This document shows positions 23,784 through 31,911 of a stretch of 34,800 bases of DNA, piece by piece; position 1 is the stretch's first letter, and every line of letters starts with the position of its first letter. Both the position numbers and the translations under genes were made by a program. The notes beneath the pieces are model-generated. The model saw only the letters and a list, made by a program, of their open reading frames with translations, was not told where the DNA came from and did no database searches. The stretch is from JAJDIA01 sp031555145 (GTDB lineage Bacteria; Bacteroidota; Bacteroidia; Bacteroidales; Tannerellaceae), in contig JAVBUR010000104.1 in NCBI GenBank assembly GCA_031555145.1, positions 1-34,800 of the forward strand. The letters are read 5' to 3'.

Positions 23784-24704
23784 ATGGAAGCCTATCAACT
23801 GATCAGTATCATCGGACCGACGGCATCAGGCAAAACACCTTTCGCCGCCCGGCTGGCCGCACACCTCGACACAGAGATCATCAGTGCCGACTCGCGCCAG
23901 CTATACCGCCGGATGGATATCGGAACGGGGAAAGACCTCGCCGACTATACGGTCGATGGTCGTCTCATTCCCTATCACCTGATCGACATCTGCGAACCGG
24001 GAGAGAAATACAACGTGTTTGAGTACCAGCACGCCTTCTTCCGTGCCTATGAAGATATTTGCAGCCGAGGTAAACTGCCGATCCTCTGTGGTGGCACCGG
24101 CATGTATGTGGAAGCCGTGCTCAAAGGATACAAGTTGCTCGACGTTCCCCAGAACCCGGCCTTACGCGAATCGCTCAAAAGCAAAACAGTAGCGGAGCTG
24201 GAAACTATCCTCGCCTCCTACAAGACACTGCACAACAAGACCGACGTGGATACCGCCCAACGCGCCATCCGTGCCATCGAAATCGAAGAGTACTATAAGG
24301 AACAGGCGCCGGACATGAACGAATACGATCCCATCCACAGCCTGATCATCGGTATCGATATCGACCGAGAACTCCGCCGAGAGAAGATATCCCGCCGCCT
24401 GCGCACCCGCCTCGACGAAGGCATGGTAGACGAAGTACGCAACATCCTCGCTTCGGGCGTCTCTCCCGACAATTTGATCTACTATGGATTGGAATACAAA
24501 TACCTCACACAGTATATCATCGGCGAACTGACCCACAACGAGATGGTCGCTCAACTGGAGATCGCCATCCACCAGTTTGCCAAACGCCAGATGACCTGGT
24601 TTCGCGGCATGGAACGCCGTGGCTTCACCATCCACTGGCTCGATGCCCTGCTTCCGACGGAAGAGAAGATCGCACGTACCCTGGAACTGCTGCACGGCAA
24701 TTAA
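23784..24704 (+). CDS. miaA: tRNA dimethylallyltransferase
   Basis: The protein has 306 residues; the start MEAYQLISIIGPTASGKTPF is chosen because an in-frame TTG upstream lies in the promoter box. The P-loop is GPTASGKT (about 11-18), followed by the substrate-binding SADSRQLYRRMDIGTGK and the GGTGMYVEAVL motif. It adds the isopentenyl group to A37 of tRNAs reading U-starting codons. Near the C-terminus FAKRQMTWFRG is conserved. kdsA follows after 36 bases in the same direction, likely on the same transcript. Confidence 0.96.
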   Translation: MEAYQLISIIGPTASGKTPFAARLAAHLDTEIISADSRQLYRRMDIGTGKDLADYTVDGRLIPYHLIDICEPGEKYNVFEYQHAFFRAYEDICSRGKLPILCGGTGMYVEAVLKGYKLLDVPQNPALRESLKSKTVAELETILASYKTLHNKTDVDTAQRAIRAIEIEEYYKEQAPDMNEYDPIHSLIIGIDIDRELRREKISRRLRTRLDEGMVDEVRNILASGVSPDNLIYYGLEYKYLTQYIIGELTHNEMVAQLEIAIHQFAKRQMTWFRGMERRGFTIHWLDALLPTEEKIARTLELLHGN

Positions 24705-24740
24705 TAAACAACAAGTATCCGCATAATTTACACATTAGAT

Positions 24741-25547
24741 ATGACAACAACAGAATACCTTTCCGCCGGTAACAACTTCTTCCTCCTCGCCGGCCCCTGT
24801 GTGATCGAAGGCGAAGACATGGCCTTACGGATTGCCGAAAAGATTATCGACGTCTCCACTAAGTTGAACATCCCGTTTGTATTCAAAGGCTCTTACCGAA
24901 AAGCGAACCGTTCGCGGGTGGACTCCTTCACCGGCATCGGCGATGAAAAGGCATTGAAGATACTCGGTAAGGTACATAAAACCTTCGGCATCCCGACCGT
25001 CACCGATATCCACGAAACACACGAAGCCGCCATGGCTGCCGAACACGTGGACATCCTCCAGATACCGGCCTTCCTTTGCCGCCAAACCGACCTATTGATA
25101 GCTGCCGCACAAACGGGCAAGATCGTCAATATCAAGAAAGGCCAGTTCCTCTCCCCTCAGGCGATGCAGTTCACGGCGCAAAAAGTAGTCGACTCTGGTA
25201 ATCCCAACGTGATGCTGACCGAACGGGGAACCACTTTCGGCTATACCGACCTCGTAGTAGACTACCGCGGCATTCCGCAGATGCAGGCATTCGGTTTTCC
25301 GGTCGTAATGGACGTCACCCACTCACTTCAACAACCGAACCAGACATCAGGTGTAACCGGTGGACTGCCTGCCCTGATCGGCACCATCGCCAAAGCAGCC
25401 ATCGCCGTAGGAGCCGACGGTCTCTTTATCGAAACGCATCCCGAACCCGCCACAGCCAAGTCCGACGGTGCCAACATGCTGCCACTCGACCTCCTCGAAG
25501 GCCTGTTAACGCGCCTCGTCCGTGTCCGTGAAGCGATCAGGGAATAG
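24741..25547 (+). CDS. kdsA: 3-deoxy-8-phosphooctulonate synthase (KDO8P synthase), metal-dependent class
   Basis: The protein has 268 residues. AGPCVIEGE near the N-terminus has the Cys that binds the metal in metal-dependent KDO8P synthases (Asn in the E. coli, metal-free class). Other conserved parts are FKGSYRKANRSR, TDIHE, QIPAFLCRQTDLL, NIKKGQFLSP and IETHPEP. The enzyme joins phosphoenolpyruvate and arabinose-5-phosphate for the inner core of lipopolysaccharide, in the cytoplasm. It probably shares the miaA transcript and ends before the palindromic repeat at 25578. Confidence 0.96.
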   Translation: MTTTEYLSAGNNFFLLAGPCVIEGEDMALRIAEKIIDVSTKLNIPFVFKGSYRKANRSRVDSFTGIGDEKALKILGKVHKTFGIPTVTDIHETHEAAMAAEHVDILQIPAFLCRQTDLLIAAAQTGKIVNIKKGQFLSPQAMQFTAQKVVDSGNPNVMLTERGTTFGYTDLVVDYRGIPQMQAFGFPVVMDVTHSLQQPNQTSGVTGGLPALIGTIAKAAIAVGADGLFIETHPEPATAKSDGANMLPLDLLEGLLTRLVRVREAIRE

Positions 25548-25577
25548 GCGCTACTTTTCAAATCCTCAAATCGCCAT

Positions 25578-25681
25578 AAAAAAGATAATGACGATCCAAA
25601 ACGATCATCATCGCGTTTGTAAACGAACGTAATGATGATCGTTTTGGATCATAATGACGTTTTTTTGAACAGATAACGGTG
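25578..25681. repeat. Palindromic intergenic element, copy 2
   Basis: The first 27 bases (25578-25604) are identical to those at 12316. The core is a perfect 19-bp inverted repeat, GATCCAAAACGATCATCAT (25593-25611) with its complement at 25632-25650, around a 20-base loop that itself contains CGTTT/AAACG. The direct repeat ATAATGACG flanks the arms (25585-25593 and 25651-25659), with A6 outside on the left and T7 on the right. It lies between the converging kdsA and Crp-like genes, where it could also stop transcription. Confidence 0.85.
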
Positions 25682-25701
25682 AATGAAAAAGCGGTTTTAC
25701 C

Positions 25702-26403
25702 TCAACCCATCTTGCTGATCTTGCGGAGACGGTCTTCGTCGATGAGTTTGATTTTGCGGCCGTCGAGGGCGATGATGTGTTCGGCAACGAAGGTGGAGAG
25801 GGTACGGATAGCGTTAGAGGTGGTCATGTTGGATAGGTTGGCCAGGTCTTCACGTGCGAGGTAGATACTGAGGGTGGCGCCGTCTTCTTCCAGCCCGTAA
25901 TTGTCTTTGAGGAACAGCAAGGATTCGGCCAGGCGACCGCGGATATGTTTCTGTGTCAGGTTCACCGTGCGTTCGTCGGCTACACCGAGGTCGATAGACA
26001 GTTGGCGGATAAAGAACAGCGCCAGCTGGTTGTTGCCCATCAGGAGTTCAGTCACTACTGTCATAGGAATCAGGCAGACGACAGAGGATTCGAAAGCCGA
26101 CGCATTGGTCAGATAGTCTTCCTGGGCAAAGTTCGCCCGGTATCCGAAATACTGTACGGGTTTGATCATCCGGATGATCTGGCTACGGCCACCGACTCCT
26201 TCTTTGAAGATCTTCACCTTGCCCTTCAATAAGCACATCATATGCGTAGGCTCATCCCCTTCGCAGTAAATCAACTCGTTGCGTTTGAATTGCTGTATCT
26301 TGGAGCTAGCCCGAAGAATTTCGCGTTCTTTGTCGGTCAATACTCGCCAAACCTCTGATAAACTTGCCGATAAATCGACGTCCTCTTTATGCTGTTTAAC
26401 CAC
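25702..26403 (-). CDS. Crp/Fnr family transcriptional regulator
   Basis: The protein has 233 residues. It must start at a GTG (26403): no in-frame ATG precedes the first conserved region, and a stop lies just upstream. The N-terminal cyclic-nucleotide-binding-like barrel spans about 20-140 (FKRNELIYCEGDEPTHMMCLLKGKV...). The C-terminal winged-helix domain (about 150-225) contains the helix-turn-helix LAREDLANLSNMTTSNAIRTL. There are no cysteines in an FNR iron-sulfur pattern, so the signal is unknown. A TATATTTG box at 26432-26439 fits its promoter. It could regulate the divergent DUF5686 gene, but nothing in the sequence shows this. Confidence 0.9.
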   Translation of the reverse strand: MVKQHKEDVDLSASLSEVWRVLTDKEREILRASSKIQQFKRNELIYCEGDEPTHMMCLLKGKVKIFKEGVGGRSQIIRMIKPVQYFGYRANFAQEDYLTNASAFESSVVCLIPMTVVTELLMGNNQLALFFIRQLSIDLGVADERTVNLTQKHIRGRLAESLLFLKDNYGLEEDGATLSIYLAREDLANLSNMTTSNAIRTLSTFVAEHIIALDGRKIKLIDEDRLRKISKMG

Positions 26404-26537
26404 GTCTGTTGTATAACATACTTATGAAGCACAAATATAGTGCTATTCTTTTGAATCTCTCACATTTTTTATCAGACAAATGTACATACCCCGAACAATT
26501 TAACGGATGCGCTGTTAGATTATAGATTATAAATCTC

Positions 26538-26545
26538 TATTTTTG
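26538..26545 (+). promoter_or_regulatory. -7 box of the DUF5686 gene
   Basis: TATTTTTG at 26538-26545 matches the consensus, with TTA (26515-26517) at the -33 distance. Transcription would start near 26551, leaving about ten bases before the TTG start. Confidence 0.5.
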
Positions 26546-26561
26546 CCCAAAAGGGTTGCCA

Positions 26562-28736
26562 TTGAAAAAGCTATTGCTCATACTGACCGTTATACTACCC
26601 CTCATAAGTCTCTATTCCAATGCGCAGGAGACCTATGATGACCTGTCATTATCCTTTTCACACGTCACCGCCGATTCCCGCCGACAAGCTGATTCTCTGA
26701 TGCGGGTAGTAGTGGCAAAAGCGGCTTTTTATACGTCGGCCGTATCCCGGTATGAAACGGAAATTTACATTAAGGGGCGGACAGAGATATTGAAGAAGAA
26801 TGCTTTGATACGGTATGCCAACCGCATCTTTCCGGTAGACCGGCGCAATCCCGACATGCTGTTCGAGATGGTGACCGATACCGAATACGACGCCCCGAAC
26901 AACTTCCAACACACGATCAAGGCCATACACGGCAACTCCATCCCCGACACCAAAAAGCAGGACGAAGTACTGGCCTTTCTGAACATCAATATCTATTCGC
27001 CAATCGTATACAATGACGCGATCATTATGCCCATGGCGCGCAATTCACACCGGTACTATCATTTTAATATCGAAAGCGTGGATACCATTTCCGGAGCGCC
27101 TGTCTATAAGATCCGTTTCCTACCCAAGCAATGGACACAGAAGCTGGTGTGCGGCGATATGTGGATACGCGACGGCAGTTGGACGATCCAAAAAATTGAT
27201 TTCAGCGGCCGGGTACAGTTCGCCCAGTTCAATATCAGCATGGAGTTTGGCAATGGCGCCAATCTGATCATCCCCGAGCGCTCCAAACTGAACCTGCGCT
27301 ACAAGGTGTTAGGGAATGTGGTGGAGACCAACTATCATATGTCCTACCATTTCAAAGAGATTGAATGGGTGGAGGAAGACAACTTCAAAAGCAAGTGGAA
27401 ACCCCTCGACCTCACCCAATATTATACGCTGACTATGGATTCCGTCCCCATCATCAACGACTCGGCCTACTGGGACAAAGAACGCGACGTTCCCCTGACC
27501 GAAGATGAGGCCCAAGCCATTACCCACATCACCCCACAAGCCTCCCGTATCGACACGACCAACATGGTACGTTATCTCGACCTCACCGAACAACTGACCT
27601 CCAGCATGCGGTTTGATTACGGCGGGACACGTTTTCGCTACTCCGGCATTCTGAATCCGGCACAGTTGGGCTACTCGGCCCGCAACGGAATAACCTATAA
27701 ACAACGGCTGCGAATCAACAAGACCTACGCCAGCGGGCAGTCGTTTTACTTCCGTCCCGAAGTCGGTTTTGTATTCAAGCGGAAAGAAGTATTCTTCAAA
27801 GTATATGGCGACTGGCAATACAAACCAGAGAAAAAAGGCGGAATCAGCCTGATGGTGGCCAACGGTAATGATGGCTATTCGTCGGAGATGATGAAGAAGA
27901 TCAACGAGCACCTGAAGGATTCGGCCTTCAACTTCAATGACCTGCAACTGACGTACTTCCGCCATTATTATGTGGATATCAAGAACCATATCGAGTTGAG
28001 TAACGGACTGCTGTTCAACGCCGGTCTTGCCTACCACAGCCACGTGCCGATAGACAAAGCGGTTATCGATCCCGGTGACGATGTAGAAGAGATGATCAAC
28101 CACACATACAACGACTTCACCCCTACCCTTGGTTTCGTCTATACCCCGCGCCAGTTCTACCGTATGGTCGGACGGCAAAAAGAGTATGTCTACTCCTACT
28201 ATCCCACCATCTCCGTCGAGTTGGCGCGCGCCATCCCCGGCGTGCTAAACAGTTCGACTGACTTCGGACGCATAGAAATGGACGTGCAGCAAAGCCTGCC
28301 GATGGGACTCTTGAAGCGATTAAATTACCATGTAAGCGGCGGCACCTACTTCAACTTCGATTCCTCGCAGGCCTACTTCGCCGACTTTACCTACTTCACA
28401 CGACGCAACTTCCCCGACTCGTGGAACGACCAGATCGGTGGCGTTTTCAATCTCCTGGGACGTGAATGGTATAATGCGGCCAATAAGTATGTACAAGCGC
28501 ATCTGATGTATGAAAGCCCGTTTATCCTTTTCCAGATATTTCAAAAAAACGCGACGAAGCATGTCCTGTCCGAACGTTTCTACCTGGGGCAGTTGTGGAC
28601 GCCTGTCCTACCCTGCTATACAGAAGTGGGATACGGCTTTGGTAATTATTTGTTCAGCGTAGCCGCTTTTGCCGCTTTCGACCGGGGACGATACGACGGG
28701 ATCGGCTTCAAGTTCGCCTTCGAGCTCTTCCAGTAA
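26562..28736 (+). CDS. DUF5686 family outer-membrane protein
   Basis: The protein has 724 residues and probably starts at TTG 26562 (read as MKKLLLILTVILPLISLYSNAQ, a clean signal peptide); TTG 26556 is the alternative. No ATG is possible, because a TAG lies in frame at 26523. The N-terminal part (SYYETEIY-like region: VSRYETEIYIKGRTEI...) and the long C-terminal beta-barrel with alternating aromatic strands, ending in FKFAFELFQ, match DUF5686. Many family members carry an N-terminal carboxypeptidase-like Ig domain; it is missing here. The function is unknown; the protein is probably an outer-membrane barrel with a periplasmic domain. Confidence 0.82.
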   Translation: MKKLLLILTVILPLISLYSNAQETYDDLSLSFSHVTADSRRQADSLMRVVVAKAAFYTSAVSRYETEIYIKGRTEILKKNALIRYANRIFPVDRRNPDMLFEMVTDTEYDAPNNFQHTIKAIHGNSIPDTKKQDEVLAFLNINIYSPIVYNDAIIMPMARNSHRYYHFNIESVDTISGAPVYKIRFLPKQWTQKLVCGDMWIRDGSWTIQKIDFSGRVQFAQFNISMEFGNGANLIIPERSKLNLRYKVLGNVVETNYHMSYHFKEIEWVEEDNFKSKWKPLDLTQYYTLTMDSVPIINDSAYWDKERDVPLTEDEAQAITHITPQASRIDTTNMVRYLDLTEQLTSSMRFDYGGTRFRYSGILNPAQLGYSARNGITYKQRLRINKTYASGQSFYFRPEVGFVFKRKEVFFKVYGDWQYKPEKKGGISLMVANGNDGYSSEMMKKINEHLKDSAFNFNDLQLTYFRHYYVDIKNHIELSNGLLFNAGLAYHSHVPIDKAVIDPGDDVEEMINHTYNDFTPTLGFVYTPRQFYRMVGRQKEYVYSYYPTISVELARAIPGVLNSSTDFGRIEMDVQQSLPMGLLKRLNYHVSGGTYFNFDSSQAYFADFTYFTRRNFPDSWNDQIGGVFNLLGREWYNAANKYVQAHLMYESPFILFQIFQKNATKHVLSERFYLGQLWTPVLPCYTEVGYGFGNYLFSVAAFAAFDRGRYDGIGFKFAFELFQ

Positions 28737-28756
28737 TCCCGTTACCGTATACCCCG

Positions 28757-29632
28757 TTATTGCATCCGGGCAACCATCACTCCGACTGTACTTTTGATCT
28801 TCTGCGCATAGACTGCCAACGGGTCTTCGTTCAAGATCACCTTTTTGGCTGAAGAGGAGGCATGGAAGAAGGTCAGCGTTCCTTCCGTACGGCAGATGAT
28901 ACCGACGTGTGAAATATCCAGTCCGGGAATGGATGTAACAAAGCAGACCAAGTCGCCGTTCTGCATGTCACTCCCCAGCCGGTCGATATCTGCTTCAGGG
29001 ATCATGCAATACGGCCGGCCATTGATTTCTTTTTCCTTCTCACTTATCAGGGCGATCCATTCGGGATGATCCATCAACGGAGCATAGCTGCCGGGATGAG
29101 TGGACATAAACGACAAAACGACCGGGTGAGGTATGCCACCGATGGCGCAAGTCATATCTTTGACGAGGCCTTTCCGTCCGTTCTCATACAGCCAGTCGGA
29201 GGTATAGTGCAGGCGGTCGGTATACTCACCTGCCACGCCGTTCCGGTAGCGCAACGCTTGCAGATGGTGGCAATAGGCTTCAAAAGACCGGTCATCCCCT
29301 TTCAGCGTACGGGTTAGTGCAAACACCGTTTCCACAAAGGTCGTACAGTCGAACGCACGCAGATTGACCACCAGCCCTTCGGGTTCCTGTTCCAACGTAG
29401 CGCCCACATAGGGGGAACCGACAAAGAAACGGGCTACCTCCAGTGTAAGTTCATTCACCGGCAGGCAACGTTTGTCGTCCATCGCTTGCAGGCAACGGTC
29501 GAAGATCGAACGGTCTTCAGCCGTACAATACAACGACCAGCCATTGATCGTCTGTCCGCCGGCCTGTATGGAAAAACAGACAAGGGCAATCAGGCAGAGT
29601 GCCGTCCAGCGGTATAGGGAAGAGGTATTCAT
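28757..29632 (-). CDS. DUF1460 (NlpC/P60-like) exported peptidoglycan amidase-like protein
   Basis: The protein has 291 residues with a signal peptide (WTALCLIALVCFSIQAGGQ). The catalytic Cys is in NLRAFDCTTFVETVFAL (about residue 95) and the His in DISHVGIICR (about residue 239), the Cys-His layout of the NlpC/P60-related DUF1460 family. These proteins cleave peptidoglycan peptides or amides in the periplasm, but the exact bond is not clear. It is the last gene of the leftward pspC-uvrB-DUF1460 row, nine bases after uvrB. Confidence 0.85.
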   Translation of the reverse strand: MNTSSLYRWTALCLIALVCFSIQAGGQTINGWSLYCTAEDRSIFDRCLQAMDDKRCLPVNELTLEVARFFVGSPYVGATLEQEPEGLVVNLRAFDCTTFVETVFALTRTLKGDDRSFEAYCHHLQALRYRNGVAGEYTDRLHYTSDWLYENGRKGLVKDMTCAIGGIPHPVVLSFMSTHPGSYAPLMDHPEWIALISEKEKEINGRPYCMIPEADIDRLGSDMQNGDLVCFVTSIPGLDISHVGIICRTEGTLTFFHASSSAKKVILNEDPLAVYAQKIKSTVGVMVARMQ

Positions 29633-29641
29633 ACAGGGGAT

Positions 29642-31657
29642 CTATTTCGTAGCCAGCATATCCTGCAACTTGATTAGCTCGTCGCGATACTGGGCAGCTT
29701 CGATAAATTCGAGTTTCTTGGCGGCCTCCGTCATTAGTTTCTTTGTTCGTTCGACGGCTTTCTCCAACTGTGGGCGGGTCATGTGTTGTACCACCGGGTC
29801 GGCCACCAACGAGGCTTCGGGCTCGATATAGGCATACGGTTCAGCCGTCTGCGGTTTCTCGCCGAGGAGCGACATACTGGTTTTGACGATCTGGCGCGGC
29901 GTGATGCCATGTTCCTGGTTATAGGCAAGCTGCTTCTCACGACGACGGGTAGTTTCATCCATCGTCAGCCGCATACTGTCGGTAATCTTGTCGGCATAGA
30001 AGATCACCTTGCCGTGGATATTACGGGCAGCACGTCCGGCGGTCTGTGTCAGCGAACGGTGTGAACGGAGGAAGCCTTCCTTGTCGGCATCGAGGATCGC
30101 TACCAGCGATACTTCCGGCAGGTCAAGGCCTTCACGCAAGAGGTTAACGCCGATTAGCACATCGTAGATACCTTTCCGCAGATCGTCCATAATCTGTATC
30201 CGGTCGAGGGTATCCACGTCACTATGGATATAGTTACAGCGCACACCCATCCGTCCGAGGTACGTCGTCAGTTCTTCCGCCATCCGTTTGGTGAGGGTGG
30301 TGACCAATACCCGTTCGTCCAATGCAGAAACACGGGTAATTTCTTCCATCAGGTCGTCGATCTGGTTCAATGTCGGGCGGATCTCGATAATGGGATCGAG
30401 CAAGCCGGTCGGGCGGATCAACTGATCCACAACGACTCCTTCACTCTTGGCCAGTTCGAAATCGGCAGGTGTGGCGCTGACATAGATCGCAACGGGTGTG
30501 AGGGATTCAAACTCGTCGAACATCAACGGACGGTTATCCATCGCAGCAGGCAGGCGGAAGCCATACTCTACCAGGTTCTTCTTCCGGGCATAGTCGCCAC
30601 CATACATGGCGCGTATCTGGGGGATGGTGACATGGCTTTCGTCTACCACCAGCATAAAGTCTTTCGGGAAATAATCCAGCAGGCAGTAAGGACGCTCTCC
30701 CGCCCCGCGTCCGTCAAAGTAGCGCGAATAGTTCTCGATGCCCGAACAGTGCCCGAGTTCGCGGATCATCTCCAGGTCGAACGTTACCCGTTCGTACAGG
30801 CGCTTAGCCTCGAACGGCTTACCGATCTGTTTCAGGAACTCTACCTGCGTACCGAGATCGACATCAATCTGTCCGATAGCCATATTGATCCGTTCCTGTG
30901 TAGTCACAAAAAGGTTGGTGGGATAGATATTCAGTTCATCCTGTTCGTCGATATCGGCGCCGGTCAACGGGTTGAAGGAAGAGATACGGTCTACTTCCTC
31001 GCCCCAGAACTCTACCCGGTAGGCCACTTCATTAAACGTTTCGATCGCCGGATAGATATCCACCGTATCACCGTTTACGCGGAAGCATCCTCGCTGGAAT
31101 TCGATCTTGTTATTGATATACAACGCCTCTACAAAGCGGCGGAGTAACTGGTCGCGGTCGATATGCATACCCTTTTGCACATGCACCACCTTCTCGGCAA
31201 ATGCCGACGGGTCAGCCATACCGTACAGGCACGACACGGAAGAGACCACAATCACATCCTTCCGCCCCGACAGCAACGAAGCTGTAGCACGGAGGCGCAG
31301 TTTGTCTATCTCCTCGTTGATATCGAGGTCTTTTTCAATATAGGTATCCGTCGTAGGCAGGTATGCCTCCGGCTGGTAATAGTCGTAGTAGGAAACGAAA
31401 TATTCTACTGCGTTATGTGGAAAAAAGGATTTGAACTCGCTGTACAACTGGGCGGCCAGGGTCTTGTTATGGCTCAGTATCAACGTAGGCCGTTGTACCT
31501 CCTTGATTACATTGGCGATGGTAAATGTCTTCCCCGACCCCGTCACACCCAGCAGGGTTTGATAAGGCACACCGGACTGTATCCCTTCCGTTAAAGCGGC
31601 AATCGCTTCGGGTTGGTCGCCGGTGGGACTGAACGAAGACGATAGTTCGAAATTCAT
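29642..31657 (-). CDS. uvrB: Excinuclease ABC subunit B
   Basis: The protein has 671 residues, the normal length. The Walker A motif is GVTGSGKT (37-44). The damage-probing beta-hairpin region reads YYDYYQPEAYLP (about 91-102). Helicase motifs include VDESHVT, YVSATPADFEL and QTAGRAARN. The C-terminal UVR domain (KLEFIEAAQYRDELIKLQDML) binds UvrA or UvrC. It loads onto damaged DNA during nucleotide excision repair. It starts nine bases after pspC and is followed by the DUF1460 gene, so the three are probably one operon. Confidence 0.98.
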   Translation of the reverse strand: MNFELSSSFSPTGDQPEAIAALTEGIQSGVPYQTLLGVTGSGKTFTIANVIKEVQRPTLILSHNKTLAAQLYSEFKSFFPHNAVEYFVSYYDYYQPEAYLPTTDTYIEKDLDINEEIDKLRLRATASLLSGRKDVIVVSSVSCLYGMADPSAFAEKVVHVQKGMHIDRDQLLRRFVEALYINNKIEFQRGCFRVNGDTVDIYPAIETFNEVAYRVEFWGEEVDRISSFNPLTGADIDEQDELNIYPTNLFVTTQERINMAIGQIDVDLGTQVEFLKQIGKPFEAKRLYERVTFDLEMIRELGHCSGIENYSRYFDGRGAGERPYCLLDYFPKDFMLVVDESHVTIPQIRAMYGGDYARKKNLVEYGFRLPAAMDNRPLMFDEFESLTPVAIYVSATPADFELAKSEGVVVDQLIRPTGLLDPIIEIRPTLNQIDDLMEEITRVSALDERVLVTTLTKRMAEELTTYLGRMGVRCNYIHSDVDTLDRIQIMDDLRKGIYDVLIGVNLLREGLDLPEVSLVAILDADKEGFLRSHRSLTQTAGRAARNIHGKVIFYADKITDSMRLTMDETTRRREKQLAYNQEHGITPRQIVKTSMSLLGEKPQTAEPYAYIEPEASLVADPVVQHMTRPQLEKAVERTKKLMTEAAKKLEFIEAAQYRDELIKLQDMLATK

Positions 31658-31666
31658 ATCCGGCGG

Positions 31667-31855
31667 TTATTCTTCCGGCATCACGATCCAAAGGATCAGG
31701 TATACGATAACTCCGGCGAAAGCGGTGAAAATACTCGCCAATACCCAAATGACCCTTACCACAGTAGGATCCCATCCCAGGTACTCGGCAATACCACTGC
31801 ACACACCTGCCAGCATTTTATCTCTCGAACGTGTCAATCTTTCTTTCGTAGCCAT
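31667..31855 (-). CDS. PspC domain small membrane protein
   Basis: The protein has 62 residues. It contains the PspC core LTRSRDKMLAGVCSGIAEYL and a single transmembrane helix (IWVLASIFTAFAGVIVYLIL). Proteins of this size have only the PspC domain; the role in Bacteroidota is envelope-related but undefined. It precedes uvrB by nine bases. Confidence 0.9.
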   Translation of the reverse strand: MATKERLTRSRDKMLAGVCSGIAEYLGWDPTVVRVIWVLASIFTAFAGVIVYLILWIVMPEE

Positions 31856-31880
31856 ACACTATAGTTTTAAAACGATAAAA

Positions 31881-31911
31881 CAAAAGTAGTATTCTCTATG
31901 AATACTTACAA
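31881..31911 (-). promoter_or_regulatory. Bacteroidota-type promoter of pspC-uvrB-DUF1460
   Basis: On the - strand TTG (31909-31911) precedes TACTTTTG (31881-31888) by 20 bases. The -33 element lies inside the last codons of the upstream DUF5916 gene, so the repair row has its own promoter. The leader would be about 20 bases. Confidence 0.7.

Noticed and set aside
27309..28178. 289-codon frame antisense to the DUF5686 gene
   Set aside because: It is a shadow of the DUF5686 barrel coding sequence; no start signal or family features.
30224..31147. 307-codon frame antisense to uvrB
   Set aside because: It mirrors conserved uvrB codons and has no recognisable domain.
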